DNA of 64,000 bases from Clostridiales bacterium (lineage in GTDB: Bacteria; Actinomycetota; Coriobacteriia; Anaerosomatales; SLCP01), in contig JAGXSG010000008.1 of assembly GCA_018333995.1 (NCBI GenBank), forward strand, positions 143,210 through 207,209, in the 5' to 3' direction. Each line of letters begins with the position of its first letter. Position 1 is the stretch's first letter. Below the pieces are notes generated by a model. That model did not search any database. It worked only from the letters and a program-made list of their open reading frames with translations, and had not been told where the DNA came from. The translations under genes were made by a program, and so were the position numbers. Shown one piece after another: positions 42,162 to 51,600 of the stretch.

Positions 42162-43512
42162 GGAGCGGACGGGCGGGGCGAGTCACAGCTTCACGGCTGA
42201 AGACATCGCGTCGTCGCGGATCGCGGCTTACAACACGAAGGACTCGGTAAAGCGCCATCTCCATCGCTTGCTGATCGAGGAGATGGGCACCGAGATCGGC
42301 GCATCAGACGCTGACGACACTCTGTTGCGTATGAGGATCGAACAGAAGCTCAACGAGCTTCTCGACAGGGAGACGACACCGCTTTCTGCGGCCGACCGCA
42401 GGGAGATCGTACTCGACGTGCTCGACAACGTCCTCGGATACGGGCCGATCCAGACTCTGCTCGAAGATCCCGAGGTCACTGAGGTGATGGTGAACAACCC
42501 CAACACGATCTACCTCGAGCGCAAGGGGCGGATCTTCCAGACCGACCGGCGGTTCATCGACGAGGCGCACCTGCTGCGCATCATCGACAAGATCGTAGGG
42601 CAGGTGGGGAGGCGAATCGACGAGGCGTCTCCGATGGTCGACGCGCGGCTGCCGGACGGCTCGCGCGTGAACGCGGTGATCCACCCGCTCGCGATCAACG
42701 GTCCGATGCTCACGGTGCGCAAGTTCTCGCGAGACCCGTTCACGGTGGACGATCTCATCAACTTTGGCACGCTCACCCCCAACGTGGCGATGTTCCTTGA
42801 GGCGTGCGTCCGCGGCAAGCTGAACATCCTGATCTCAGGCGGGACCGGGACAGGCAAGACTACGCTGCTAAACGTCGTCTCGCTCTTCGTCCCGAACGAC
42901 GAGCGCGTCATCACAATCGAAGATGCCGCCGAGCTCAGGCTCGGCCAGGAGCACGTGTTGCGGCTCGAATCGCGCCCGCCCAACATCGAAGGCAAGGGGC
43001 AGGTGGCGATTCGCGACCTCGTGCGGAACTCGCTTCGCATGCGGCCTGACCGCATCATCGTCGGCGAGGTGCGCGGCACCGAGGCGCTCGACATGCTGCA
43101 GGCGATGAACACCGGGCATGAGGGCTCGCTCTCGACCATCCACGCGAACTCGCCGCGCGACGCGCTCGCGCGGCTCGAGACCATGGTGCTCATGTCCGGA
43201 CTCGACCTGCCGGTGCGTGCGATCCGCGAGCAGACCTCCTCGGCGATCGACCTCATCGTCCACCTGAGCCGCCTGCGCGACGGGTCGCGCAAAGTGGTAC
43301 AGGTCTCCGAGGTCGGCGGCATGGAAGGCGACACGATCATCATGCAAGACGTCTTCTACTTCGACTACTCGATGGGCGTGGACGAGGACGGGCGGTTCAG
43401 GGGCGTGCTCAAAGGGACAGGGTTGCGTCCGAGCTTCACGCGGCGTCTCGAAGATCTCGGCGTGCACACACCAGGCGACCTGTTCGAGCACGAGCCTCCA
43501 GAGAGGCGATGA
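42151..43512 (+). CDS. cpaF: CpaF/TadA secretion ATPase
   Basis: The 453-residue protein is a type II/IV secretion ATPase with an N-terminal helical domain, GPIQTLLEDPEVTEVMVNNP, Walker A GGTGTGKTT (from about residue 230), the Asp/His boxes (RVITIEDAAELRLGQEHVLRLESRPPN), and Walker B-like DRIIVGEVRGTEALDMLQAMNTGHEGSLSTIHANS. It powers pilus assembly. The start overlaps cpaE by 11 bp. Confidence 0.95.
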   Translation: MSLKERTGGASHSFTAEDIASSRIAAYNTKDSVKRHLHRLLIEEMGTEIGASDADDTLLRMRIEQKLNELLDRETTPLSAADRREIVLDVLDNVLGYGPIQTLLEDPEVTEVMVNNPNTIYLERKGRIFQTDRRFIDEAHLLRIIDKIVGQVGRRIDEASPMVDARLPDGSRVNAVIHPLAINGPMLTVRKFSRDPFTVDDLINFGTLTPNVAMFLEACVRGKLNILISGGTGTGKTTLLNVVSLFVPNDERVITIEDAAELRLGQEHVLRLESRPPNIEGKGQVAIRDLVRNSLRMRPDRIIVGEVRGTEALDMLQAMNTGHEGSLSTIHANSPRDALARLETMVLMSGLDLPVRAIREQTSSAIDLIVHLSRLRDGSRKVVQVSEVGGMEGDTIIMQDVFYFDYSMGVDEDGRFRGVLKGTGLRPSFTRRLEDLGVHTPGDLFEHEPPERR

Positions 43513-43516
43513 TGTG

Positions 43517-45451
43517 ATGCGGACGGCTCACCGGAGACGCGCGTTCACGCTCGTGATAGGGATGTCGCTTGCTGTGGGCATCGCAGTCGCTCCGATCGCA
43601 CTCGCGTCGGCCGTCGCTAAGCACGTGCTCGTCGCGCAAAGCGTCGACTCTTCCGAGTACCCAACGATTGCGCTCACTATCACGCTTCCCGTTGAGATGC
43701 TTGCGGGAGGCGAAGGCGAGACGGCATTCACGGTGCTGGAGAACACTGCCGAGCGAGAGATTCTCAGCGTTGAGCCGTTGGCGGCCGCGCGGGCGCCGAT
43801 GGACGTGTTACTGCTCATCGACACTAGCGGCAGCATGCAAGGAACGCCGATGGCCGACGCCAAGACAGCGGCCCGTGCGTTCGTGGCAGCCAAAGGCGCG
43901 GGCGACGAGATCGCGATCGTTTCCTTCGACAGTGAGGCCGAGGTGCGCTCGGCGTTCACGAACGACCGCGCGGCGCTCAACGCCGCGATCGACACTCTGG
44001 AGGCCCGGGGCAACACGGCGCTCTACGACGGGGTGGTGAAGAGCGCGGGGCTCCTTTCGGCCCGGCAAGATCGCGAGAGGGTCATCTTGCTCCTGAGCGA
44101 CGGCGGGGACACCGCAAGCGCCAACACGCTTGATGAGGCGGTCGGAGGACTTGTCGCGAGCGGCGCGCCCGTTTACGCGGTGGGACTTGAGACGCCGGAG
44201 ACCGACATGGGAGTGCTCGCGACTATCGCGGAGCAGTCCCGCGGGCGGCTGATTGAGGTCGCGGACTCCGGGGATCTCGAGCGGCTCTACGCGGATGTCG
44301 CGCGCGAGCTCACGACCCAGTACCGTCTCACGTTTAGGAGCGCGCAGCCTAACACGACGCAGCTCGATCTGCAGGTGTTGGCGACGGTGAACGGGCGAGC
44401 GGGCACCACGAGCTTCGTGGTGAACAACCCGCATTTTCAGAGTGCGGCGGGTGTGGGCACGGGAATTGAGCCCGCGTCGCCTCTCACATCGGTTGCCCTG
44501 GCATCGCTGATCACGCTACTTGCCTTCTCGGCGGCGGCGCTCACGGCATGGTCGGTGCTCGGGATGGTCGTCGGCAGGACGTCTCGCCTTGACGACCTCC
44601 GCTTCTACGACCAGCTGAGCGGGGCCAAGGACACGACCAACACCCCTTCGGCCGGGCTGGGCGGAATCGTACGCGAAGCCGTCGCGGTGGTGGCCGGACG
44701 CCGCGGCCTCACGCAGCTCGTCCATCAGAAGCTCGATCGGGCGGGACTGCCGCTGCGCCCGGTGGAGTACATGTATCTGCATCTTGTCGGGGTGGTCGTC
44801 GCGGGCGTTGTCACCCAGGTGCTGGCGGGAAGCTTCGTGTTGTCACTCGTCGTCGTCGGCTTTGCCACGGCGCTCCCGGTCCTGCTCCTAGAGAGCGTGA
44901 TCACGCGCCGCCGGCGAGCGTTCGACGACCAGCTGCCAGAGATCCTCTCAATGATGGCGAGCTCGCTTCGTGCTGGGTGGGGCATCCAGCAATCCATCGA
45001 TCTAGTCGCCCAGGAGATTGGCGATCCAGCCGCGTCTGAGTTCCGTCGTGTGCTCGCTGGAATCCGGCTCGGCCAGGCCGTCGAGGACGCGCTCGATGCG
45101 ATGGCCGAGCGGCTTGACAGCGACGACTTCCGGTGGACGGTGACCGCGATAGCGATTCAGCGGGAGGTGGGGGGCAACCTTGCCGAGGTTCTCGACCTCG
45201 TAGCGTCGACCATGCGTGAGCGCGCTGAGCTGCGCCGGCACATCAAAGCGCTCACATCGGAGGGTCGGCTCTCGGCGGTCATCCTGTTCGTGTTGCCGTT
45301 CGTCATGATGGGATTGCTGCTCGTCGTCAACCCGGGGTACATGACTCTGATGTTCAACACGTTTGCCGGATGGGTCTTGCTGATCGCTGGGGCGGTGCTC
45401 CTCGTGGTGGGCGGATTCTGGCTCCGGCGCGTCGCGGAGGTCGAGATATGA
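43517..45451 (+). CDS. Fusion of a VWA domain with a TadB-type (T2SSF) platform protein
   Basis: The 644-residue fusion has an N-terminal signal or helix (VIGMSLAVGIAVAPIALA), a VWA domain at about residues 98-280 with an intact MIDAS (D102-T-S-G-S, then SDGGDTASAN), a membrane helix at about 322-350, and from about residue 400 a TadB-type T2SSF domain (LPEILSMMASSLRAGWGIQQSIDLVAQ, IQREVGGNLAEVLDLVASTMRER) with further helices. TadB proteins are normally about 300 residues. Fusion with a metal-dependent adhesion domain links an extracytoplasmic binding module to the pilus platform. ATG 43517 or GTG 43514. The stop overlaps tadC by 4 bp. Confidence 0.9.
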   Translation: MRTAHRRRAFTLVIGMSLAVGIAVAPIALASAVAKHVLVAQSVDSSEYPTIALTITLPVEMLAGGEGETAFTVLENTAEREILSVEPLAAARAPMDVLLLIDTSGSMQGTPMADAKTAARAFVAAKGAGDEIAIVSFDSEAEVRSAFTNDRAALNAAIDTLEARGNTALYDGVVKSAGLLSARQDRERVILLLSDGGDTASANTLDEAVGGLVASGAPVYAVGLETPETDMGVLATIAEQSRGRLIEVADSGDLERLYADVARELTTQYRLTFRSAQPNTTQLDLQVLATVNGRAGTTSFVVNNPHFQSAAGVGTGIEPASPLTSVALASLITLLAFSAAALTAWSVLGMVVGRTSRLDDLRFYDQLSGAKDTTNTPSAGLGGIVREAVAVVAGRRGLTQLVHQKLDRAGLPLRPVEYMYLHLVGVVVAGVVTQVLAGSFVLSLVVVGFATALPVLLLESVITRRRRAFDDQLPEILSMMASSLRAGWGIQQSIDLVAQEIGDPAASEFRRVLAGIRLGQAVEDALDAMAERLDSDDFRWTVTAIAIQREVGGNLAEVLDLVASTMRERAELRRHIKALTSEGRLSAVILFVLPFVMMGLLLVVNPGYMTLMFNTFAGWVLLIAGAVLLVVGGFWLRRVAEVEI

Positions 45452-46386
45452 TGTCTGAGTGGCTCATTCCGGGCTTGGCCGGGGCGAGTGCCGCCGCGTT
45501 TGTATACTCGCTTATCACGCTGCTCTTCTCAAGTGAGAGGCAGGTGCGCCGCCAACTCGAGGGGCTTACCGCATACGAATCTGGACAGGCCGGACATGCC
45601 GAGCCGTTGCTTATGCCTTTCGTTGACCGGGTCATCAAACCGGCGTCGCGATCTATCGCTGCCACAGGGCGCCTGCTCGCACCGAGGGACTACTTCGTAC
45701 GCGTCCGGCAGCGGTTGGTCATCGCGGGAAACCCCTATCGGATTGAGGCCGAGCAGTTGCTCGCGCTCAAGGTGATCGGGGCGGCGGGCTCGGCAGTTAT
45801 CGTGGTGATTGCGGGAGGGATCGTTGGGGCTCCCGTCGGCCGCATGGCGCTCGCTGCGGCGGTAGCGGGCGCGGCGGGATTTTTCGGGCCGGATATTTGG
45901 CTGCAAAGCCGTATGAGCGCGAGGCGGCTCGAAATACGGCGTACTCTTCCCGACATGCTTGACATGCTGACGATCAGCGTAGAGGCCGGGATGGCGTTTG
46001 ACGCGGCTGTCGCCAAGATCGTCGCAAGCCGACCAGGCGCGCTCTCCGAGGAGTTCGGGCGGATGCTGCAAGAGATCCAGGCTGGCATCTCCCGTCGTGA
46101 TGCGCTGCGCGCTCTCGGCGAGCGGACCGATGTGCCGGAGCTGCGCACGTTCATTCTCGCTATGATTCAGGCCGATGTGTTTGGTGTCAGCGTGAGCAAC
46201 GTGCTACGGAGCCAATCGCGTGAGATGCGGATCAAGCGCCGCCAGTTCGCTGAGGAGATGGCGCAGAAAGCACCGGTCAAGATTGTCTTCCCGCTCATCT
46301 TATGCATCCTTCCCGCGACGCTGATCGTGGTGGCCGGTCCCGCGATCGTGAGCGTCGGGCGCGCGTTTGGTCTCCTAGGCGGGTAG
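45448..46386 (+). CDS. tadC: TadC-type platform protein (T2SSF)
   Basis: The 312-residue membrane protein has a T2SSF domain (RRTLPDMLDMLTISVEAGMAFDAAVAKIV, MLQEIQAGISRRDALRALGERTDVPELRTFILAMIQAD, EEMAQKAPVKIVFPLILCILPA). It forms the inner-membrane platform together with the TadB half of the preceding fusion. ATG 45448 overlaps the preceding stop (ATGA). Last gene of the Tad operon. Confidence 0.92.
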   Translation: MMSEWLIPGLAGASAAAFVYSLITLLFSSERQVRRQLEGLTAYESGQAGHAEPLLMPFVDRVIKPASRSIAATGRLLAPRDYFVRVRQRLVIAGNPYRIEAEQLLALKVIGAAGSAVIVVIAGGIVGAPVGRMALAAAVAGAAGFFGPDIWLQSRMSARRLEIRRTLPDMLDMLTISVEAGMAFDAAVAKIVASRPGALSEEFGRMLQEIQAGISRRDALRALGERTDVPELRTFILAMIQADVFGVSVSNVLRSQSREMRIKRRQFAEEMAQKAPVKIVFPLILCILPATLIVVAGPAIVSVGRAFGLLGG

Positions 46387-46536
46387 GCCTCATCGGCGGA
46401 TGAACTGGGTTTCGCGGCACCACGACGATGCCCGTGGGGCGCACAGTTTCGGGCATACTAGTGGAAGGACGGGGCCTCTCTCTTGTGGGGGCGTTCGCCT
46501 AATATCGTGTCAGCCGCCTGTAGGAGGAGCCGCCCC

Positions 46537-47106
46537 ATGCCCCATGACGCCCAGAAGATCGTTGAAGGCGTTCGACTTATCCTCGAGGGTATCGGCGAGG
46601 ATCCCTCGCGAGAAGGGCTTCTCGGCACGCCTGAGCGCGTCGCCGACATGTACGAGGAGATATTCGCGGGGCTCGATCAGGATGCCGCAGAGCACTTCTG
46701 CGTGACTTTCAACGAGGGGCATCAGGAGATGGTGCTCGTTTGCGACATCCCGCTCTACTCGATGTGCGAGCACCACCTCATCCCGTTCATCGGGCGGGCG
46801 CACGTCGCCTACATCCCAGGAAAGCACGGACGAATTTGCGGGCTGTCGAAACTTGCGCGAGTTGTCGACGTGTACGCGCGCAGGCCGCAGGTCCAGGAGC
46901 GGATGACGAGCCAGATCGCGGACACGATCGTCGAGCACCTCGATCCGTCCGGCGTTATGGTCGTGATCGAGGCCGAGCACCTCTGCATGTCGATGCGGGG
47001 GGTCAAGAAACCCGGAGCGATCACCACGACGTCTGCCGTGCGCGGGATCTTTGAGCGAAACATCGCGACGCGCTCGGAGGCGATGTCGCTGATCAAGGGC
47101 CGGTAG
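46537..47106 (+). CDS. folE: GTP cyclohydrolase I
   Basis: The 189-residue enzyme has the signature zinc ligands and active-site motif [18 protein letters not shown] (C76, H79), [20 protein letters not shown] and the late Cys in [14 protein letters not shown]. It turns GTP into dihydroneopterin triphosphate, the first step to folate. ATG 46537 follows TAGGAGGAG at good spacing. The 150-bp gap upstream has no other gene. First of the fol genes. Confidence 0.95.
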   Translation: MPHDAQKIVEGVRLILEGIGEDPSREGLLGTPERVADMYEEIFAGLDQDAAEHFCVTFNEGHQEMVLVCDIPLYSMCEHHLIPFIGRAHVAYIPGKHGRICGLSKLARVVDVYARRPQVQERMTSQIADTIVEHLDPSGVMVVIEAEHLCMSMRGVKKPGAITTTSAVRGIFERNIATRSEAMSLIKGR

Positions 47107-47109
47107 CCC

Positions 47110-47952
47110 GTGCAGTGGGAACGCGGACTCTGGAGGTGTGGAGCGTGGTCACTCGATCTCGACGAGCCGCGAGTGATGGGGATACTAAACGTCACCCCTG
47201 ACTCGTTTTCTGATGGCGGTCTCTACGCCGACGCGCCGGGCGCGCTCCGTCATGCTGACGCCATGGTCGCGGCAGGTGCCGCAATCATCGACGTGGGCGG
47301 CGAATCTACGCGTCCGGGCGCTGCGCCGGTAAGTGCCGCCGATGAGATCAGGCGCGTCGCGGCGGTGATCGCACGTCTGGCCGAGAAGGGCCGCGTACCC
47401 GTCTCGGTAGACACCCGCAACGCTGAGGTCGCGCACGCCGCGGTGGCTGCGGGGGCGTCGGTCATCAACGACATCACCGGATTTCGCCACCCGAGGATGA
47501 TCGAGGTCGCGGTGGGGTGCGACGCGGGTCTGGTCGTCATGCACATGCTCGGCGAACCTCAGACGATGCAGGACGACCCCCGCTACGGCGACGTGGTCGA
47601 CGAGGTCGCAGCGTTTTTGACCGGGCGGACTGCGGCGCTCGAGGCGGCGGGAGTCGCGCGCGACAGGATCGTGATCGACCCGGGGATCGGGTTTGGCAAG
47701 ACGCACGACCACAACCTTGAGCTGCTGCGGCGGTTGCCCGAGATCGCCAGCATAGGTTACCCCGTACTCATTGGGGCGAGCCGCAAGCGCTTCATCGGGA
47801 ACATACTCGGACAAGAGGATCCCGCGAGCAGGGCGTGCGGGAGTGTAGGAGCGGCCGTGTACGCGGTGATGCGCGGGGCGAGTGTGGTTCGCGTGCATGA
47901 TGTTGCCGAGACGGTCCAGGCTTTGGCGGTGGTTTCGGCGCTCGGGAGGTGA
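47110..47952 (+). CDS. folP: Dihydropteroate synthase
   Basis: The 280-residue TIM-barrel enzyme has both DHPS signatures: MGILNVTPDSFSDGG and VGGESTRPGAAPVSAADEIRRV. The VINDITGFRHP, DPGIGFGKTHDHNLELL and GASRKRFIG motifs follow. It condenses p-aminobenzoate with the pterin diphosphate. GTG 47110, 3 bp after folE; overlaps the next gene by 4 bp. Confidence 0.95.
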   Translation: MQWERGLWRCGAWSLDLDEPRVMGILNVTPDSFSDGGLYADAPGALRHADAMVAAGAAIIDVGGESTRPGAAPVSAADEIRRVAAVIARLAEKGRVPVSVDTRNAEVAHAAVAAGASVINDITGFRHPRMIEVAVGCDAGLVVMHMLGEPQTMQDDPRYGDVVDEVAAFLTGRTAALEAAGVARDRIVIDPGIGFGKTHDHNLELLRRLPEIASIGYPVLIGASRKRFIGNILGQEDPASRACGSVGAAVYAVMRGASVVRVHDVAETVQALAVVSALGR

Positions 47953-48758
47953 TCGGCGTGGTGCGGGCACATATTGGCTTGGGATCGAATCTCGGAGAGC
48001 GTCTTAATGTCATGGGAGCGGCACTCGTCCGGATCGACGAGCTCGTGGACACCACGGTTATCGCGGTGTCGCGTGTCTACGAGTCCGAGCCGTGGCCGGA
48101 TCCGGATCATCCTCCGTTCGCCAACGCCGTTGCGGTAATCGAGACTGGCCTTGCGCCTGATGTTTTGCTCGGCATGCTCAAAGAGATCGAGCGTGAGTGC
48201 GGACGCACGAGTGGACTGGCCAACGCTCCGCGCGCTCTCGATCTTGACATCCTGCTCATGGAAGACGAGGAGTGGGTGAGCGCCGAGCTCACCATTCCTC
48301 ACCCGCGGATGCTCGAACGCGACTTCGTGATCGCGCCCCTGCTCGAGGTTGACCCGTTTGCGGCGCTGCCTGACGGGACTCCAGTGGGGGCTGACGAGGT
48401 GCGCCACGGACGCGTGACCGGCGTGCTCGGCGTTGTGCCGGGGTTTGAGGCGGTAACTCGCGACATCGAGCACGTGCAGCGCGATGGCGAACCCGCGTGG
48501 ACCGAGGTCGCCACCGCGGGAGGGACCGGCAGAGGAGAAGGGTATCCTGCCGCTGGAGCCGCGCTCATGTTCGAGCGCTCGGTACTCGATGCGGAAGGCA
48601 TCGAGTACGCATGGGATCCGTATCCGCCCGAGCGGTGGTCGAACCCGTACGGCATCAAACCTCGATTCCGTCTGCTCGTGCCTGCGTCCCTCGGGGACAA
48701 GGCCAGGTTGGTTCTGGCGGAGGCCGCGGCTGCTCCGCCGGAGATTGGCGACGTGTAG
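47949..48758 (+). CDS. folK: HPPK (pterin pyrophosphokinase) with extra C-terminal DUF2007-like domain
   Basis: Residues 1-150 are a typical HPPK: HIGLGSNLGERLNVMGAAL, NAVAVIETGLAPDVLLGMLKEIE and RALDLDILLMEDEEW, then IPHPRMLERDFVIAPLLEV. HPPK alone is about 160 residues. Here about 110 more follow, with a linker containing a Gly-rich GGTGRGEGYPAAG segment and a small module (MFERSVLDAEGIEYAWDP.., RFRLLVPASLGDKARLVLAEA) that looks like the DUF2007 signal-transducer fold. folB (dihydroneopterin aldolase) is not between folP and folK. The DUF2007 resemblance is from memory and moderate. Confidence 0.88.
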   Translation: MIGVVRAHIGLGSNLGERLNVMGAALVRIDELVDTTVIAVSRVYESEPWPDPDHPPFANAVAVIETGLAPDVLLGMLKEIERECGRTSGLANAPRALDLDILLMEDEEWVSAELTIPHPRMLERDFVIAPLLEVDPFAALPDGTPVGADEVRHGRVTGVLGVVPGFEAVTRDIEHVQRDGEPAWTEVATAGGTGRGEGYPAAGAALMFERSVLDAEGIEYAWDPYPPERWSNPYGIKPRFRLLVPASLGDKARLVLAEAAAAPPEIGDV

Positions 48759-48892
48759 CGAACGCGAGGCGCGTTTGGATGCGTGCGGCACGAGCGCGAG
48801 CAGGGTATACTCTCACTCCCACCCGCATGGGGCCGCTGGGACCTCGGAGAAGGCCGGGGCCGGGACGGCAGATCGGGAAGGATGTGAACACC

Positions 48893-49801
48893 ATGAGCGC
48901 TACGGTTCCGTTCGATGCCGCGCGCGCGGTTACGATCACCGCTCTGCGTGCGATGAAGGCGGCCGGACGCCCGGTCGTCATGGTCACCGCGTACGACACA
49001 CCCTCGGCTCGTCTCGTCGACAGCACCGGGGTCGACGCCGTCCTCGTTGGCGATTCACTCGGGATGACGGTGCTCGGGTACGACTCGACGTTGCCGGTCA
49101 CTCTCGATGACATGGTTCGCCACACAGCGGCGGTGGTGCGTGGAGTGAAGCGCGCTCTTGTTATCGCGGACATGCCGTTCATGTCGTTCCAGGTCTCGCC
49201 GGAGGATGCGGTACGCAACGCGGGACGGCTTATGGCCGAGGGAGGAGCGGCGGCGGTCAAGGTGGAGGGCGGCACCGTGGTCGCTCCGACAGTGCGGCGT
49301 ATAGTCGAGGCCGGAATCCCTGTCATGGGTCATGCGGGGCTTACGCCGCAATCCGTGCACCAGCTTGGTGGATATCGCGTTCAGGCTAAGGAGACGGCGA
49401 GCGCGCTCGCCCTGATCGAGGATTGCCGGGCGCTCGAAGAAGCAGGGGCGTTTGCCATCGTACTCGAGTGCATACCCGCTGAACTCGCGGCCCTCGTCTC
49501 GCGCGAGCTTGCCGTACCCACGATCGGCATCGGTGCGGGCGCCGGATGTGACGGTCAGGTCCAGGTCTTCCACGACCTGCTCGGCTTGGGTGGAGACTTC
49601 GTGCCCAGGCACTCGCGACGTTTTGCCGACGTGGGGGCGATGATCCGCCAGGCGGTTGCGGCGTACGCCGATCAAGTGCGCGACCGGACCTTCCCTTCTG
49701 CCGAGCAGATGACGCATATGGCTCCCGGCGTCGCTGATGAGGTCGAGCGGGCGCGCAGGGGATTGCTTAGAGCGGTCGGCGACGATATCGAGAGAGGGTA
49801 G
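48893..49801 (+). CDS. panB: Ketopantoate hydroxymethyltransferase
   Basis: The 302-residue enzyme has MVTAYDTPSARLVDSTGVDAVLVGDSLGMTVLGYDSTLPVTLDDM, MPFMSFQVSPEDAVRNAGRLMAEGGAAAVKVEGG (in part), GHAGLTPQSVHQLGGYRVQ and IGIGAGAGCDGQVQV, all standard for PanB. It makes ketopantoate for CoA. ATG 48893, 10 nt after AAGGA. A TATACT element lies at about 48806-48811, upstream. Followed by panC. Confidence 0.95.
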   Translation: MSATVPFDAARAVTITALRAMKAAGRPVVMVTAYDTPSARLVDSTGVDAVLVGDSLGMTVLGYDSTLPVTLDDMVRHTAAVVRGVKRALVIADMPFMSFQVSPEDAVRNAGRLMAEGGAAAVKVEGGTVVAPTVRRIVEAGIPVMGHAGLTPQSVHQLGGYRVQAKETASALALIEDCRALEEAGAFAIVLECIPAELAALVSRELAVPTIGIGAGAGCDGQVQVFHDLLGLGGDFVPRHSRRFADVGAMIRQAVAAYADQVRDRTFPSAEQMTHMAPGVADEVERARRGLLRAVGDDIERG

Positions 49802-49804
49802 CCG

Positions 49805-50686
49805 GTGGAGTCGGTTGCGTCGAAGGCAGAAGCGCGCAAGGCTGTCGCTGACGCACGGTGCGATGGCAAGACGATCGCCCTTGTGCCCACTATGGGCGCG
49901 CTTCACGACGGACATCTCGCTCTTGTGAGGGCGGCGCGGGCGCGCGCCGCCTACGTCGCGGTCTCCGTATTCGTGAACCCTACGCAGTTTACCTCCGGCG
50001 ACGACTTCGACAGCTACCCGCGCGATCTCTATCGCGATCTCGAGACGCTCGCCGCCGAGGGGGTCGACCTCGTGTTCGCGCCATCAGCAGCGCACATGTA
50101 CGCGCCGGACGCCGCGGTGACCGTAGATCCGGGTCCGCTTGCGTCACGATGGGAGGGCGAGGTTCGCCCTGGTCACTTTCGCGGTGTTGCGACGGTGGTG
50201 ACGAAGCTGTTGTCGATCGTGCGGCCTGATGTGGCGTTTTTTGGCGAGAAGGATTATCAGCAACTCCAGGTCGTCAGGTCGGTCATCGCCGATCTCGACC
50301 TCGCGGTGACCATTGCGGCGCACCCGGTCGTCCGGGACCGTGACGGTGTCGCGCTTTCGAGTCGCAATGTGCTCCTCGATGCCGAGACGCGCCGAGCCGC
50401 GCGCGCGGTGCCCGCGGCGCTGGATGCGGCGGCCGAGGCGCTCGCGTGGGGCGAGTGCGATGCGCGCGCGCTCGAGGGCGTCATGATGGACGCGCTCGCC
50501 GCCGAACCGTTGCTCACCGTCGATTACGCCGCCGTGGTCGACCCGCATACGCTCGAGCCCGCCAGCGCTCTCACCGCTGCTGCCCGGGCACTGATCGCTG
50601 TCCGTGCAGGCGCGGTGCGCCTCATCGACAACGGTGAGCTCGTTGCGCCGCCCGAAGGGCCTCAACGCAAGGGGACCGGCAGGTGA
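49805..50686 (+). CDS. panC: Pantothenate synthetase
   Basis: The 293-residue enzyme has the HIGH-type motif VPTMGALHDGHLALV, VFVNPTQFTSGDDFDSYPRD, FGEKDYQQLQVVRSVIADLDL and the DGVALSSRNVLL motif (KMSKS-like). It joins pantoate and beta-alanine. GTG 49805, 3 bp after panB; overlaps nadA by 4 bp. panD is not present here. Confidence 0.95.
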   Translation: MESVASKAEARKAVADARCDGKTIALVPTMGALHDGHLALVRAARARAAYVAVSVFVNPTQFTSGDDFDSYPRDLYRDLETLAAEGVDLVFAPSAAHMYAPDAAVTVDPGPLASRWEGEVRPGHFRGVATVVTKLLSIVRPDVAFFGEKDYQQLQVVRSVIADLDLAVTIAAHPVVRDRDGVALSSRNVLLDAETRRAARAVPAALDAAAEALAWGECDARALEGVMMDALAAEPLLTVDYAAVVDPHTLEPASALTAAARALIAVRAGAVRLIDNGELVAPPEGPQRKGTGR

Positions 50687-51600
50687 TCGCTGACTTCGCT
50701 GAACTCACCGCCGAGATCCGGGCCCTCGCCGCCGAGCGCGACGCGATTGTGCTCGCACACAACTATCAGCGTCCCGAAGTTCAAGACGCCGCTGATTTCA
50801 CTGGCGACTCCCTCGGCCTGTCGAGACAGGCGGCGTTGACCGGCGCGAGCGTGATAGTCTTCGCGGGGGTGCACTTCATGGCCGAGACCGCCAAGATCCT
50901 CTCTCCGGGCAAGACCGTGCTCATGCCCGAGCCGCGAGCGGGGTGCCCGATGGCCGACATGCTCACCGGTGAGCAGCTCGCCGCGTGGCGAGACGAGTAT
51001 CCCGGCGTGCCAGTCGTCACGTACGTGAACTCAACGGCGGAGGTCAAGGCCCTCTCAGACATATGCTGCACGTCAGCGAACGCCGTAGAGGTTGTCCGCT
51101 CTCTCGGTGCCCGGAGGGTGCTTTTCGCGCCCGACCGAAATCTCGCGGCGTGGGTCGGATCACAGCTTCCCAGTGTCGAGATCATCGCGTGGGACGGTTG
51201 GTGTCCGGCGCACGATGAGGTGACCGTCGAACAGGTACAGGAAGTGATAGAGCGGCACCCGCACGCCGAGGTGCTCGTGCATCCCGAGTGCCGTCCCGAG
51301 GTGACGGCGCTCGCCGACGCCGTGCTTTCCACGAGCCAGATGCTCCGGCGTGCGAAATCGTCGAGCGCCGATGAGTTCGTGGTCGTGACCGAGGAGGGAC
51401 TGCTGCATGCGCTTGCGAAGGCCGCACCGGCTAAGCGGTTCGTGAACCTTACACCTCGCATGCTCTGTCCCAACATGAAGGTGACCACGCTATCCAAGGT
51501 GCGTGATTCACTTGCGGGTATGCATACCGCAATCGAGGTTGACGCCGCCACTGCGGCAGCGGCTAGAGGAGCGGTCGATCGGATGGTGGCGCTTGGCTGA
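50683..51600 (+). CDS. nadA: Quinolinate synthase
   Basis: The 305-residue NadA has the three cluster Cys in DICCTSANAVEV (C128/C129), HPECRPEV and TPRMLCPNM, plus AHNYQRPEVQDAADFTGDSL (DHAP site). It makes quinolinate from iminoaspartate and DHAP. GTG 50683 overlaps panC by 4 bp. The nadA-nadB-nadC order follows. Confidence 0.95.
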   Translation: MIADFAELTAEIRALAAERDAIVLAHNYQRPEVQDAADFTGDSLGLSRQAALTGASVIVFAGVHFMAETAKILSPGKTVLMPEPRAGCPMADMLTGEQLAAWRDEYPGVPVVTYVNSTAEVKALSDICCTSANAVEVVRSLGARRVLFAPDRNLAAWVGSQLPSVEIIAWDGWCPAHDEVTVEQVQEVIERHPHAEVLVHPECRPEVTALADAVLSTSQMLRRAKSSSADEFVVVTEEGLLHALAKAAPAKRFVNLTPRMLCPNMKVTTLSKVRDSLAGMHTAIEVDAATAAAARGAVDRMVALG

